Made by a program: the position numbers and the translations under genes. From Pseudoneurospora amorphoporcata (Eukaryota; Ascomycota; Sordariomycetes; Sordariales; Sordariaceae), in the NCBI GenBank assembly GCA_033297205.1, contig MU859254.1, positions 1 through 64,000 on the forward strand: a stretch of 64,000 nucleotides of DNA, read 5' to 3'. Positions 32,643 through 44,984 of this stretch are shown here, piece by piece (position 1 is the stretch's first letter; every line of letters begins with the position of its first letter). The notes under the pieces are model-generated. The model ran no database searches. It saw nothing but the letters and a program-made list of their open reading frames with translations, and was not told where the DNA came from.

Positions 32643-34009
32643 AGGCGTTAACGCGGTAATGCTCCCCAGCATATGGATGCCAAGATTGCATATACGAAGC
32701 ATCCCTGTCCATCCGCTCACCCATCTAGCTCAACACTCCTTGGACACTCATCCACAACTCCGCTCATATCTTAGATAATCTTTCTCTGCAAAATGAGGCA
32801 AGTGTTTAGGAAGTCTCAGCTTAACTTGCCGCACCATCCATAATATCCTCACGTACCCGATTTTACTTTGGGGTACCTACATTTTCCCCAGATGTCAGCT
32901 GAATAATAGCTGACATACAAAGCCCTACGTTTTATATACTAAAACTGGCCCGTATAATATTTTTAAACATTAAACTGCATTAGCGAAAAAAAAGACTTGG
33001 CGATTTACACATACGATATTTCCCGCACAGTCAAAGTCGCGATTCTGCATTCAGTGCACTTGGATATTATTATGGCGGGTTCGAGAAGTCATGCATTCGG
33101 AGTGGTGTGTCCGGGCTTCTTGTTTATGTGTCTCTTTATGTTAGTCGGGCTACCAAACGCCACTGCAAGCTAAAGCTTCCAGCTCTTCCCATCCTGACGA
33201 CAGAGCTAATGAAATAGACAGGTGATTATGAACTATTGATATGACGGAAATGCGGTCATCCATCATAGTCTCGACACTAACCAAGACACTATCAAGTTCA
33301 GACAAAGCAGAGTGTTTAGCGTCTGTTTCGTCGTTTCATCGAGTCTTGTTTACTGCCTAAATCCATCTTCCCATAATCTTCAATCAGTTTGCTTTTCTAT
33401 ATAATCATTCTCACATTCGTGGCTGCTAGGTACAGTCGATGGCTCTTTCTGAGAATCTGAGGTGATATCTCATTCACAGTCACATTGGCATTCGATCTAC
33501 ACACCCCTTCACAAACTCGTTGGTTGCACAACCCGCAAAATGGGCTGCTAGTCGAGTTCCTCTGTTCATTGGTTTGTCTCGGATGTCTTGCGGTTATATG
33601 TTTGTACCAGCTACCTAGAGGTACCTACCACTATACATCGTCTTCATATTCCACCTAGCACATAAATTGTCTTGGTTTTCAATTGTTCTATCGCTTTATC
33701 ATCAGTAGCAAGAGGAGTTTGTGAGCCTTGGTGGGCGCCAAATCTATATCTAGATCCGTCTTGGTTCGGTATACGTACAATGTTATCAGTAGTCTTGTTT
33801 CAACGATCATCTGACCACCCTTGTGTCGCTGTTGCATTCCTAGCATCCTCATGTTGGAGTAAAACAAGGCTTCATCATGGACACCTTGCAAGATGATCCA
33901 TATACTAGGAAAGCGTGAACTTTCAGCCTATTCCCTCCCTCATTTCTTCCTCTGTTCAAGCCGGCGCTCCCCTATACTGTCCTTGCCCGCTTTCTCTCAC
34001 TCCCACGTT
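32643..34009. other. AT-rich spacer with partial repeat copy
   Basis: 32818-32960 repeats, in the same orientation, the left part of the element at 32205-32634 (start CAGCTTAACTTGCCGCACCA). No gene recognised. The right end is the 3' flank of HS2. Confidence 0.45.
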
Positions 34010-36407
34010 TCAGGCCGCATTCTCCATCTCGATGTCTTCATCTTCGTTAGGCTCGTCCATCTCGGCATCTTCCTCAGAATCCTCCACCTGATCATCTTCG
34101 TCATCCGGTAGGCCGACGAAAAGACTAGGAACAACCCCCTGAGGGGGACACTCTTCTTACCCGCCAAGATGCACCGTGTACTGTTGTCGAAGTAAAGAGG
34201 GATGTCCCATTTCCAGAACTGAGGTCTGTCACTGATGCTGAGGGTCATCACCACACCGGCCCCTCCATCTCCCTCGCTGAAATCCAGCTCACACTTGCAC
34301 TGGCCGTTACAAGTGTTGAGGGGTAACCTCTCAACGAGGATATAACTTCTCTGATGGTTCACCTTTCGCCGGGGACCACGGTTGTTGACTTCATCTTGCC
34401 CGTAGAATGGGTCGCAAATCAAGCGGAGACGGTCACCGGCTTGAAACGGGATGGTGCAGGTCGGAAAGACCGCCTTTGTGCTTTCAACGTCCTACTCATG
34501 TACATTTCGTTAGAATGATTGCTGCTGTTGCTCAGCTTTAGGATGGTCCGACTTATGTAAAAATAGAGAAGGTAGGCTTTGTTGTCCCACACGGCCCTCC
34601 CTTCCTCTTGTCCTGCCTGCCTCATCTGCAGGCCAATGGCCGCGCCCTGGTGCAGAAACTCAGGAATCGTCAACTCCATGAGTTCCATATAAAGAACTCC
34701 AATGGCGCAGCGAACGAGACTATCAAAATTTACGTGGTTAGTTGAGTAAGACAGACTACCAGAGGTTTGAAAGACTTACTCCTCAGTGACGCTTCGCTTG
34801 TTCACGAGCAAAGCCGGATCCAGCCGGGCCTTCCGGACTAAATCTTCCAGTCGTAATTTGAAAGCCTTGTTCATGATGCTTTGTTCATGATGCTTCCTCC
34901 TGACATGACCACTAGGGGATGGCGCTTTCCCCGATGCTTGTGGTTTTTGGCAAGAGCCGCCAGCCGTGCTTCAACCTTTGAAATGGCGGGCTTGAAGGCC
35001 TTCTTCCAGCATTTTTCGATGATCGCTTTGGGCAACCGAATGGTGCCACCACCGATACCGTTTTCACCTCCGTCAAAAAACTCAAACTGCTCAACATCGC
35101 GGGCAGTTGGTGAACCAGGGCCATAGTGAGCCCGGCGAGCTCGGATCTTGGACATGAGCTGTGCCCTGGCATTGTCGCTTAAGGGTTTCCCCTGATTACT
35201 ATCACTCCAGTGCTTCTCACAAGCCTCCAGAATGTAATCGATCATGTGCTCGGTTCCGCTACCGATGCCTAGACAAAAGGTCTGGGTTAGAAAAGTCCTC
35301 TGTTCTGAGCAAGGAAGGAAGGTAAAGCCTGCAACACAAGCTAGGCTTAACCATACGTACCGAAGGGCTTTCCCATGCGGTAAAAGTTCAAGGTGTCGCC
35401 CCGCTTTGCGTTGAGCCAATATTGGCAGCCGTTCTGCCATGAATGTTAGTTGTGTCATCACTCGGAGGACTATTGTCCTCTTTGGGGCTTCGAATGAAGA
35501 TTTAATTATCACTTACCATATTGTGGCCGCCAAAATCGAATAGCAGCATGACACGGTGCTCGCCCGGCTGGAGTTGGGCAATTTCTTCTTCCGCATAGTG
35601 AGTGCAGCGAAGCAGAAAATGGGTGACGGCCTCACCCTCATAGGCTAACGAAATCTTTTGTGCCTGCTCGGCATCCCAGCCAAAGGATTCCGCCAGGATG
35701 GAGCGATACTGATCCTCAAACCTCACATCCTACTGATGGGGGACTGTGACTCGAAGTTTCCCAACTTTTCAGGGCCGCCGCCTGGCCTCGATAGTCTCCT
35801 CAACCTTGCTGATAAGCCATCGGAACAACTATACCAGGCCTAAGCGCAATTTCTTCCTGAGCTGGTCTTTGTTCCGCTTATCTTCGGCAAACATCATCCG
35901 CATAAGGTAATATTCGTTCTTGAGAATAACTGGTGCGTCTGCAAGAATGTAGAGGGCATATTTGAGTGGCACGCTCAAACGGCCATCCTCCTCCAGACTC
36001 TGCTTGTGGATTTGGGCAGTGTCAATGTCTTTGAAAGTGTCGAAGACATACCCGTTAGCTGAGAAGCCAAATCCGTCTGTCGCATCCTCTCCGTTGTAGA
36101 TGGAAACAACTTCATCAAGCACGTTTAGCGGCGAAAGGGTTGCCCGAACACCGGAGCTTCCCAGGTCAATGCCCATGAGAATCTCTTGACTGTGAATGGC
36201 AAAAAAAAAATGTCAGTTCAGTACGTTGCGAGGGGAGAGCGCTGCTTTGTATGTCTTTAGGTTGGTAATGCTTGGACGAGTAACTTACGTTTCCGGACCG
36301 CGGTTGCGCTGAGGAGCAGCTCTACGCGCCGGCTGTGCTGTTGCTGTCTCTTCACCATTTGTGCGTTGCGCCGCCGCGGCTTTGGACTGCCATGTCCGTC
36401 TTTGCAT
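34010..36407 (-). pseudogene. Hsp70-like gene HS2, broken by several independent lesions
   Basis: Exons matching HS3 one for one are 36407-36289, 36189-35517, 35433-35361, 35268-34780, 34719-34557 and a last exon from about 34491. IDLGSSGVR, LFDFGGHNM and VVMSGGS correspond to the three nucleotide-binding motifs. Lesions relative to HS3: in-frame TAG at 35831-35829, TGA at 35771-35769 and TAG at 35732-35730, all aligned in the same frame; a 14-bp tandem duplication (AGCATCATGAACAA twice) near 34870-34898 that shifts frame and brings in a TGA; loss of the fifth donor (ATAAGT in place of GTAAGT at about 34556); and a frameshift in a short C run near 34140. Beyond that shift an acidic tail is still readable to the TGA at 34012-34010. 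Clearly a pseudogene. Confidence 0.85.
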
Positions 36408-36661
36408 CGTGACTAAAGGTTCGTGCTGTGAGTGGTGTGCGTGAAGGCACGTTGTGGACTATGAGAGAAGTCAAGGTTGGTGACAATGAAGGGTTGGGTA
36501 CCTTAACTGCTAAGGTGTCGACTACGCAGCTGACGACCCTGACAGTTGGTGGTTTGGAGAGAAGGCAATTCGTTGCACAGAAAGGTTTGGATTTAAATAA
36601 ACCCGTGGGCTGGTGGGCCGCGGGCAAGTGGACGGGAGTGAATGGAAGGGAAGGGCGAGCC

Positions 36662-37110
36662 CTAGGGATCGAGGCGGTCTATCCTCACCGAGATGGGACG
36701 ATATCGAGTGCTATGCAGGTTCCAGCCAGTCTCTGACGGATGGAGACAGACGAAGGCAGCGTTTGGATTGTACCAGCCAGCCGCCAAGCGAGTCCATCCA
36801 GGACGACGATATCGGATGGCAGAGATACGGGGCCGTTGTGAATGACTTGGAGCCAAAGTATAGGCTGCACAGTCGCCCCGGGAATTGGCAAGGACGTCGG
36901 CGACGTGCACGGCAAAGGGATAGCCGTGGGCTGGAAAGTCTCGCCAATCCCACGGAACATGGTCGAATACTGAGGAAGGATGAATATCTTTGACCAAGAT
37001 GTTGTCGGGATCATCGTATGGACGCTGGATGGGGTAGACTACTATAATACGGCTTCCGGTACACCCCAAATCGATACCGACAAGTTGTCTCCCATGTCGT
37101 AGGGCCAGGA
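36662..37110 (-). pseudogene. N-terminal relic of an Hsp70-like gene
   Basis: On the minus strand a frame reads VGIDLGCTGSRIIVVYP at about 37100-37050, matching the phosphate-1 loop of HS1 (VGLDLGTDRTRVVV). About 40 residues later it reads PAHGYPF, where HS1 reads ASHGYPF. No later parts of the gene were found. It lies immediately upstream of HS2, suggesting a former tandem copy. Weak but specific evidence. Confidence 0.4.
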
Positions 37111-39200
37111 TATTATTCCCCAGTTAGCAAAGACCTGGTTCGCCATGTATTCGCTGAGGCAGAGCAAACTAACGGCCGCATCACCACTTTCCGCACCTTG
37201 GGCGTGGAATCTGGCTTATTCGGTATATCCGTTTTGGGTGACTCGGTAGGGTCTTGGTGGAATAAAATTTATACTCTTGGGACAAGGCGGCGCGCGCAGA
37301 TGGGGATGTTGTTCTACGACGAGCGGTGCGGATCCAGGAAGGGAGACGATGACACAGCGAGGATAAGGTGGTGGCGGTCACGGTTGTGACGGTTTGAAAG
37401 CAGTGCAGGACCCGTGGGGCAAAGATTGGAGAGGCGCTTGGCAGGGTGGTCGCGCAAGTGAATGCCCGGAAAATCTGTAGAAAGGTCAGGTGCAGATAGA
37501 GGTGATAACGCAGCAAGATTCGAGGTTGCCTGCCCCGCCGCCTACGGTGGCTTCTAATAGGAACTGTGCCACATGCCCCTGACAGCCGCCCGCCCCCACC
37601 AAGTATATATGCTTAAGGTACCTTGGCAAAAATAAAGTACAAGTAACGAGGTGGTTTTTCGTAAAGAGTATATCGCCATAGTCATTTTGGTACTCTGTAC
37701 AGCCGGCGTTTGTAGTGCGCTGGTTACCTCTATTGACAAACTGGTCATTGAAAAACCTTGGTCATTGAAAAAAAATTCATTTTAAAATTTTTGGTCATTT
37801 GAAATTTTTGGTCATGCCTTAAAATCTTTATCCTAACGATAACCGATAATGAAGGCAATGAATATATACAACTATAATTTTTATTTCACTATAGAGTCTG
37901 GCAAAATGTGTATGGGCCTCTGTTAGCGCTGGCTGTAACTGAATAGAGCCGGCAGATCTATATCGGGGGGCCATGTGGCATAGATCATATTACAAGCCAC
38001 CGTAACGCCTGACAACACAACCGGCCCCCGTCTAAAGAAGACTTGAAGGCAGGAACCTCCCTCACTACCTTATCCCCACTGTAATCCATACCTTACCTTC
38101 ACGCATTTGTTCTTGATTTTAAGTTTCACCATGACTGGTTGTAACGAACAGACCGTTTTCAGCTGTAATTCGTGCCTTGATACTTGTATCTCTCATATTG
38201 CCACCATACAGTACAGTCGCACCGCCAGCTGAAGCGGGGAAAGGAACGCAGTGAGGGAAAGGGAAAAAAAAATAAGAAGACAAGAAAATTGGTAGTTTAG
38301 TACACTGAATTCCGAAAGACAGGTAAGTTACAACCCACCAAAACCACTCCTCGAATTTGTTTGATCTAGGTAGAGTAGTGGAAGTTGATGACGGGCTGGC
38401 GTCGAATTACACTTGAATGTATACCTACGACGACGAGGTTTCAATTTCACTTACCAACGCTAGTTCACTGTTGATGTAAACATTGTGCGTCTGATTCTCA
38501 GTTGTGGTAGGATAGGATAGTTTGAGGTTTAGCAATATGATGTCGAGGGGATCGTTAAAACAGACCAACATGCTATAGCTGTTACACATTCAAGCGTCTC
38601 TCATTCGTCTAAAACCAGCATCTAGACATTCTCTAGATTGGAAGATCTTTGATGGACTCTGTCCAATGCGTTTATAATTTTGTGGAATTCCTACAACAGT
38701 TTTCAAAGTAGTTTCCTAGCAAATGTGAGGCGTGTTGGACTGTCCATGTTTGGTTTACTTTAGCACCACTTCGCATAGGTATCTCTACAAGTGACGGAGT
38801 GATTGAGGCTCCGTGATCTCCTGTTACCAACCGGAACTAGATCGACATCATCATCAAAGGAGGTAAAGATTCAAGCCACCCTGAATGATATGTATAAGTT
38901 CGTTTTTGTGCTCTCAGCGGATCGTTTCACGATATGATCATTGATTTAGCGTTTACTACATTTCATATTTGGCTATTTAATTACAGCAACTCGGGTGTCT
39001 CCATCTCCTCCGTGCTTTTATGTCCATCAATACATCGTGGACAATCCTAAGTAGTGCACCACCAGTTTTTGCTCTCACTCGGTAACTCCTCTATATGTAC
39101 AGTATTTCCGGCTTGCTCAGAAGACAACCAGACCGACCCGATTCTGCCAGTTCCTACTCAGATAACACCTAATCCGCCATATCAACATCCCCATCAAGAC
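37111..39200. other. AT-rich spacer, no supported gene
   Basis: About 2 kb. 37735-37815 has short direct repeats of TTGGTCATTGAAAA type in very AT-rich sequence, typical of mutated repeat DNA. No open frame of interest. The right end is the 3' flank of HS3. Confidence 0.45.
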
Positions 39201-41560
39201 CTAATCCGATATCTTGACATTACCATCCGCGTCCGCGAACAGAGCAGGGACAACTTCCTTCAAGGACTCGCTCCTTCTGCCAGCCAGCATGGACCTGGTA
39301 CCGTAGTCAAAATAGACTGGAATCTCGAACTTCCTGGTGACGACCTCGTACACATCGTCAACGGGTGTCATGATGACCTCAAGGTGCATCTTCACCTCAT
39401 CATCCTCTTCATCCTCGAAACGGACTTTGCAGGTATACAACCCACTGAAAGGAGCCTCGGGCATAGCGTCGAGGAAGTCATATGTCCTCGTGTAAAAGAT
39501 GTCCGTGATTGGCTCACCAGAGGTCGGCTCACCAGGGTCCACGCAATCCTGGCCATAAAACGGGTCGCATGTCAACCGCACGCGATCTCCCGCGAGAACT
39601 GCAACCTCGCAAAGTGGATGCATCTCAGTCTCATTTGCCTTGTGCTATGAAGAGATTCCTTGTTAGTTGCAATCCTAGAGGTAGATAGTTTGTGTAACAG
39701 AAGCCAGCTCACGTAATAGTACACCGGGGTCGCGTGGCTTGTCCACTCTTTGTTCCTCGCCTGCTTGGTCTGAAGCGCAATTGCTGCGCCCTCGTTGAGG
39801 AACTGGCGAACCGTCATGGCTTTCCGGAGCGCGTAGAGAGCCCCGATAGCATTACGTACGGCACTTGAAGAATCGATGTGGTTAGCAAGGTCAGCAGTGT
39901 GCGCAAGGTCTCGATGACTTACTGATGAGCGATGCCTTCCTTGTTGACAATCAAGGCTGGACCCAGGTCGCATGCGTCAATCAGCTCTTTGACTTGCTCC
40001 AAAAGAACGGCATTGGTAAGGCTTCCTCCAGCCACAACTACCAATGGTCTGACTGTAGTGCCTCGATCTCTTTCCTTCCGGTATTGGTCTCTCAAGCTAC
40101 GCAGATTTTTCTGAACAATCCTGAGGAGGGGCCGGTGTGCCGTGCGCCAGCAGGCGTCGATAACATTCTTTTTAAGTTTAATGACACCAGCACCCATTCC
40201 TTTTGAGTCATTGAACTCAAACGTCTCCACGGCAGGGGCAGTTGTTGATCCAGGGCCCCAACAAACCCTGCGTCTCTTTATGTGGTCCATGATCTGGGAC
40301 TTGGCCCTTGGAGTAAGAGCCACAGCATCCGGACTGGTCTTGCTCCAGTTTTGTTCACAAGCGCGGAGGACGCTGTCAGCCAACTGCTCACCGCCACCAG
40401 CATGTCCTAGGTAGTGCGAAACTTTGTCAGAATGCTGCATGATCACCCACAGTCAGAGCCAAAAGGGAAGGACTGGATGAACCATACCGAAGGCCGGTGC
40501 CATTGCAAAGAAGCTCAAAACTTCACCTCGCTTTGCGTTGATCCAGTACAAAGAGCCATTCTAGAGGTACCCAGAGAAGATTAGCAAGGTCACTCGATGG
40601 GTATGGGTCGGTTAGTTGAGGTATGATCTGGTTGCCGACAAACCACAGAGTTAGTCAGTCAGGGTTTGCTTACCATGCTGTGGCCGCCGAAATCCAGACA
40701 TAAAACCATCCGATGCTCGTTCGGGCTGCTTTGGGCGATATCGTCATCCTCGTACTCTCTTCTGTGCAGAAGATAAGCAGCGAGACCTTCGGGTTCGAAA
40801 ATGAAGGCGATTCGCCTCCGGGCTTGGGCAACGTTCCAGTCGAAGACTTCCGCAAGGACTTCGCGGTACTGGTCTTCGAAGTCTAGCGTCCATTGGGACG
40901 GGATTGTGATGCCCAGCTTTCCGACCTTCCAGTTCTTCTCCCTTGCCTCGATGACTTTGTCCACCCTGCCCTTGAGCTTGGTGAACATTTGCACCAGACC
41001 CAGACGCAACTTCCTCCTGAACTCGTCCTTGTTCCGGCGGTCTTCTTGAAGGAGATCCTTCATGAGGTGATAGTCTTTGGTGAGTTCCTCTTTTGCATCC
41101 GAAAGGATGTAAAGCCCATATTTCAAGGGCCCACCCAGACGAGCGTCCGGTCCGAGGTTTTCGATGTAAATATCCTCGTCGGGGGTGTCATCGTCCATGA
41201 CAGCTCCGCTTGCCGAGAACGTGTAGCCATCACCTCCGTCCTCAATGTTGAGAATCATGATTACAGGATCTCGACCAACTCGACCCTCGGCCACATCTGG
41301 GTTCCAGATACATGTGCGCACTCCAGAACTGCCGAGGTCAATTGACATGTCAATCTCTGTCCTGTGGTGCGATAATTGCTGTTAGTTCCCCGCAGTCTGC
41401 AAAGGATATTTTCCGGGGGAGTAACTGACGGAGGGGTAGTCTTATTCTTGTTGGCCGCTCTAGCCGCCAGCTTCTTCGTCGCCGGCATAGCGTTCTTGTT
41501 CATCCGCCGCGCGACCGCCGCGGTTTTGACACTCTTCTTTGAGGTTGCCACCCTCCGCAT
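39201..41560 (-). CDS. Hsp70/actin-fold ATPase-like protein HS3 (six exons, 656 aa)
   Basis: Exons are 41560-41430, 41361-40674, 40560-40488, 40406-39923, 39863-39713 and 39644-39201, with consistent phases. The first 45 residues are basic (MRRVATSKKSVKTAAVARRM), possibly a nuclear or nucleolar signal. The ATPase-like domain has phosphate-1 IDLGSSGVRT at 51-60, phosphate-2 LDFGGHSM at about 266-273, GHAGGGEQL at about 298-306, and the adenosine motif VVVAGGSLTN at about 422-431. The C-terminal ~150 residues are acidic and beta-rich with FYGQDCVDPG and FEIPVYFDYGTR. This is the full-length, undamaged member of the family here. Members are Hsp70 relatives of unknown client or role in filamentous fungi. 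Confidence 0.85.
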
Positions 41561-42595
41561 AGTGGCTTTTCGGATGAAGAGGATGATGGTTGAGAAGGTA
41601 CGTAGAGTTGGATGACGGACAGAATTTGAACTATCCCACAGATATTTTCAAGCCAAGGGAGGCAGGAAGTGTGCGATTCGATTTTCTAGGTACCGGGAGA
41701 AGAAAACAATGGGAAGGGTGACGGGAGTTGGTGGGCGGCCAAGAAGTGGAAAGACAAGCCCTAGTCGTCGAAGTGGCAGTCACCCATACCGCGGAGCGGG
41801 AACCAGTATCAGGTGACTTGCAGCCTCCAGACAACCTTGGGTATGCTCAGTGAATGGTATTGTAGCCAGCCGAAGGATTTGATCGGATGACAGGACACGG
41901 GTTGACATAGATGGAAATCAGAGCACAGTGCCAGGAGATGGGGGAAGCGTCGCTTAGGAGGACCGACACAGAGAAGAACGACAATCGCAATGGGCAGGGC
42001 AGGATGGGATAGTACTGATAATTCTATTCCGTCATGAAACTTCTATTGACCATCAGCATAGGAAAAAAGGAAAAGACCAAGACATCTTATTCACGGGCAT
42101 CTTTACCTTTAGTTGAATGGTGACGGAATGGCCCACTCACATCCCGGTTCGTCAACAATATGGAGGTGATCGGGTCAATAAGCACACTGTGTGGTGGATC
42201 CAAAAGGAAAGTTGTGAAGGGACCCCTCAGCGTTTATTCTATTCCTCCCCTTCAATAACGAACGGACAATAACAGTCCATGGCTTTGGTAAAGGGTGGGT
42301 CGATGAACCAAACTCCTGCGACGTATAAATAACCTCGGCATCTCCCCCTTCTACTGCAACTTCCGTCTTTCAAAATCAGGTCTTTCTCTCCATCCTGGAT
42401 TTTTCTTTACTCCCAACAGGAAAGCTTGCAATCAACACCCAAAACAATTCAATCCTACACTTTACCATCTGACCCCGTCCTGGCCCTTGACCAGTCAACT
42501 TCCACCAATACATACCACTCACTTGGTCGAATCCAGTACCGCACCTACAGCAGCCCACGAGAAACCACGATATATCGACATTGATACCAGCCAAG
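41561..42595. other. Divergent promoter region
   Basis: HS3 and the gene at 42596 are transcribed away from each other. No gene recognised between them. CT-rich leader-like sequence precedes 42596. Confidence 0.45.
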
Positions 42596-44749
42596 ATGTC
42601 CACGCAGGAGCAGTGGTCACAGGGCAGAGCCTGGTATCGAGTGCCCGAAGAAGACCATGAGTTGTTCTTCAGTACGAAATTCATACTCAGGGACGTCGTA
42701 ACGGAGGCAATAAACATAAGAAGCCAACTTCACTCTGCCATGCGCGAAGCCCTGACAACATTCGAGACCAAAATGAAGAAAATCAAGGTCTTCAAAAAGC
42801 GATACGACGGCATCCTCGAAGAGTTCAAGACCAAGGCAACAACCGACAAGGACATACTTGCCGACCTACTTAGGACAGATCTGCTGAGTGAATGGCCCGT
42901 CTTATCCGATTCCCCCGACTATTGGACGGAGCTTGATGCAGGAAAATTGAGACTGGAGGTGAAGCCAGGTCCAGAGCACGAGTGGCACGATGAGTGGAGG
43001 GACAGACTTATGAGGGGAGAGGCCAGTTACGGCGCACATGGACCCCCTCATCCCCCCCCTTTCAAGCTTCATCCGCCGTGGGATAGCAAGAACATGGTTC
43101 GAGACCATCCCTATCCCTATTACTTTGTGGAAGACTCGCCGAAGAAGTTGTGGCTGGAGGAACAAGCGAAGTTGAAGGACTTGAAGAAGAAGAAGAAGAA
43201 GAAGCCACAAGGGCAGCAGGAACAGACATCAGAGGCAGGCCCGTCCCAGCAGAATTCCACGTCCACTGCCAAGCAAGCGAACCATGATACCTCCCGCTCA
43301 TCCACTCGAGGAAGCCGCGCCCAATCCATCCCACCCTCCCCGCCAACCGAGTCGTCAAACCCTGGCACACAGCCGTCCACGCGCGACAAAGGAAAGGGCA
43401 AAGCCGTTGATCCTCTTACCAGTACAGAGTCCACAGCCGCCCCTGTCACCGGCCCCTCACATGCCTCTGCTCCCGCTTCTCTTTCTGCTTCTGTCTCTGC
43501 TTCCACCTCTACTGTTGCCGGGCCATCCATCGCCAATCCCCATGCCACCACGAGCACCACCACCGGCGCTACCACTGGAGCTGCCAACCACAACACCACC
43601 ATCATTGTCAACACCGCCACAGCCAGCAAAGAAGAGAGCAGCCAGGATGCTGTCGCAAACGCTGCCAAAGAAAAGAGCACCGCGAGCGTGAAAGGCAAAC
43701 CCATCAAGATCAAGCTCATTCCTCCTGGCAACAAGAAAGACATCAAAGGCAAAGGTAAAGCGGTTGACAAACCCAGCAACACCAACAACAACAGCAACAA
43801 GATCACCAAGCACAAGGGCAGCAAGAAGCCTGTAGCCGTTGCTACGCACATCCCAATCAAGCGGTCACAGGTCGTCAAAGGAAAGTACTGGGTTTTCAAG
43901 CTTGATCCCTCCATGTTCACCGAAGAAGGCAGCATCAGGGAGGAGTTCCGAAGCGGAAAGGGCAAGGGAGAGTTGAACGCGTCTTCTAGCAGTGCCAATG
44001 ACAAGGGAAAAGGAAACGGCGAAGGCAGCAGTAGCACCGCCAGCAGCAGCAAGACCGCCACGGCCAGTAACAATGGCATTGACAACTCTGGAGACGAGTT
44101 GGCCCTTGGCCGAGATAGCGATGATAGCAACAGCAGCAGCGAAACGGATGACAGCAAGGACAGTGACTTTACTATCACGACCAAACCCAAGAAGGGCAAA
44201 GGCACTACCACCGCCGCCACCACCACCGAACCCAAACCCAACACGATCACCACCACAGCATCAAGCTCCCAGTCTAGCTCCAGCAAGCGCAAGCGTACCA
44301 CCGACGACACAGGCGATGAAGAACGAAACACCTACTACGTCCTCCGATGTCCGCTCGGCAATAATTGCATGACCCAAAGCAGCTCTACCCACAACGCCCC
44401 AGCAAGCATGAAAGGGGTCTTTTGCCGGCACCCCTTCAAGAAGCGCCGGGCCATGGACCACATTGAAAGATGCGGATTAGATGGAGAGCTTAATAATGAA
44501 GAAGAGATCTGGAGGAATTGTTGTTTGAAGGGTAAGTCGTTTTTTCCCCCGCCTCCCCCCTTTTTCTTCTTGAGAATGAGCACAAGGCTAACCAGTCAAG
44601 CAGTTATCCCTGATCGAATCAACACGCCTGTCAATGACGAATGGGCTGTGAAGCACAACCGGACCGTGGTCCGGAGCTTGGTTCACAAGGCCGGGGGTGG
44701 AAAAAGGGAAAAGAAGATGTTGGAAGAGGAGATGGAGGAGGAGCTTTGA
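42596..44749 (+). CDS. Low-complexity protein with Cys/His-rich C-terminal domain
   Basis: The frame begins at ATG 42596. Residues 1-190 are predicted structured and charged, followed by a Lys run (DLKKKKKKKPQG). About 220-560 is Ser/Thr/Ala-rich low complexity with Lys-Gly patches, probably disordered. KRSQVVKGKYW lies near residue 422. From about 580 a degenerate zinc-finger-like region follows (RCPLGNNC, then VFCRHPFKKRRAMDHIERC), and then NDEWAVKHNRTVV. A GT-AG intron of 72 bp (44532-44603) is likely because the paralogue at 4.5 kb has an intron at this site; it keeps frame and has no stop, so the protein is 693 aa spliced or 717 aa unspliced. Function unknown; nucleic-acid binding is possible. 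Confidence 0.75.
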   Translation: MSTQEQWSQGRAWYRVPEEDHELFFSTKFILRDVVTEAINIRSQLHSAMREALTTFETKMKKIKVFKKRYDGILEEFKTKATTDKDILADLLRTDLLSEWPVLSDSPDYWTELDAGKLRLEVKPGPEHEWHDEWRDRLMRGEASYGAHGPPHPPPFKLHPPWDSKNMVRDHPYPYYFVEDSPKKLWLEEQAKLKDLKKKKKKKPQGQQEQTSEAGPSQQNSTSTAKQANHDTSRSSTRGSRAQSIPPSPPTESSNPGTQPSTRDKGKGKAVDPLTSTESTAAPVTGPSHASAPASLSASVSASTSTVAGPSIANPHATTSTTTGATTGAANHNTTIIVNTATASKEESSQDAVANAAKEKSTASVKGKPIKIKLIPPGNKKDIKGKGKAVDKPSNTNNNSNKITKHKGSKKPVAVATHIPIKRSQVVKGKYWVFKLDPSMFTEEGSIREEFRSGKGKGELNASSSSANDKGKGNGEGSSSTASSSKTATASNNGIDNSGDELALGRDSDDSNSSSETDDSKDSDFTITTKPKKGKGTTTAATTTEPKPNTITTTASSSQSSSSKRKRTTDDTGDEERNTYYVLRCPLGNNCMTQSSSTHNAPASMKGVFCRHPFKKRRAMDHIERCGLDGELNNEEEIWRNCCLKGKSFFPPPPPFFFLRMSTRLTSQAVIPDRINTPVNDEWAVKHNRTVVRSLVHKAGGGKREKKMLEEEMEEEL

Positions 44750-44984
44750 CTCTGCCTTCTTGTTCGCGTTCTCTCTTCGATTATCATGGGCAATGTGTTG
44801 TTATATGTTGCAGCTCGTTGATTTTTGTCGGCCTTTGTTTGAGGGTGGAAGGCTTGGATGTTGAAAGTAAGCGAGGAGTTATGGTGTTGAGGCGTTACGA
44901 AGCCACGAAGTTATGGGTACGTTTTGACGGATTTGACGAGCAGGGAGCCGACAACAAGGTGACTTGATAGAGGACACATTGGCT

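Noticed and set aside
43120..44331. 403-codon open frame on the minus strand rich in Leu/Val/Ser
   Set aside because: Antisense of the Ser/Thr/Ala low-complexity region of the gene at 42596-44749.
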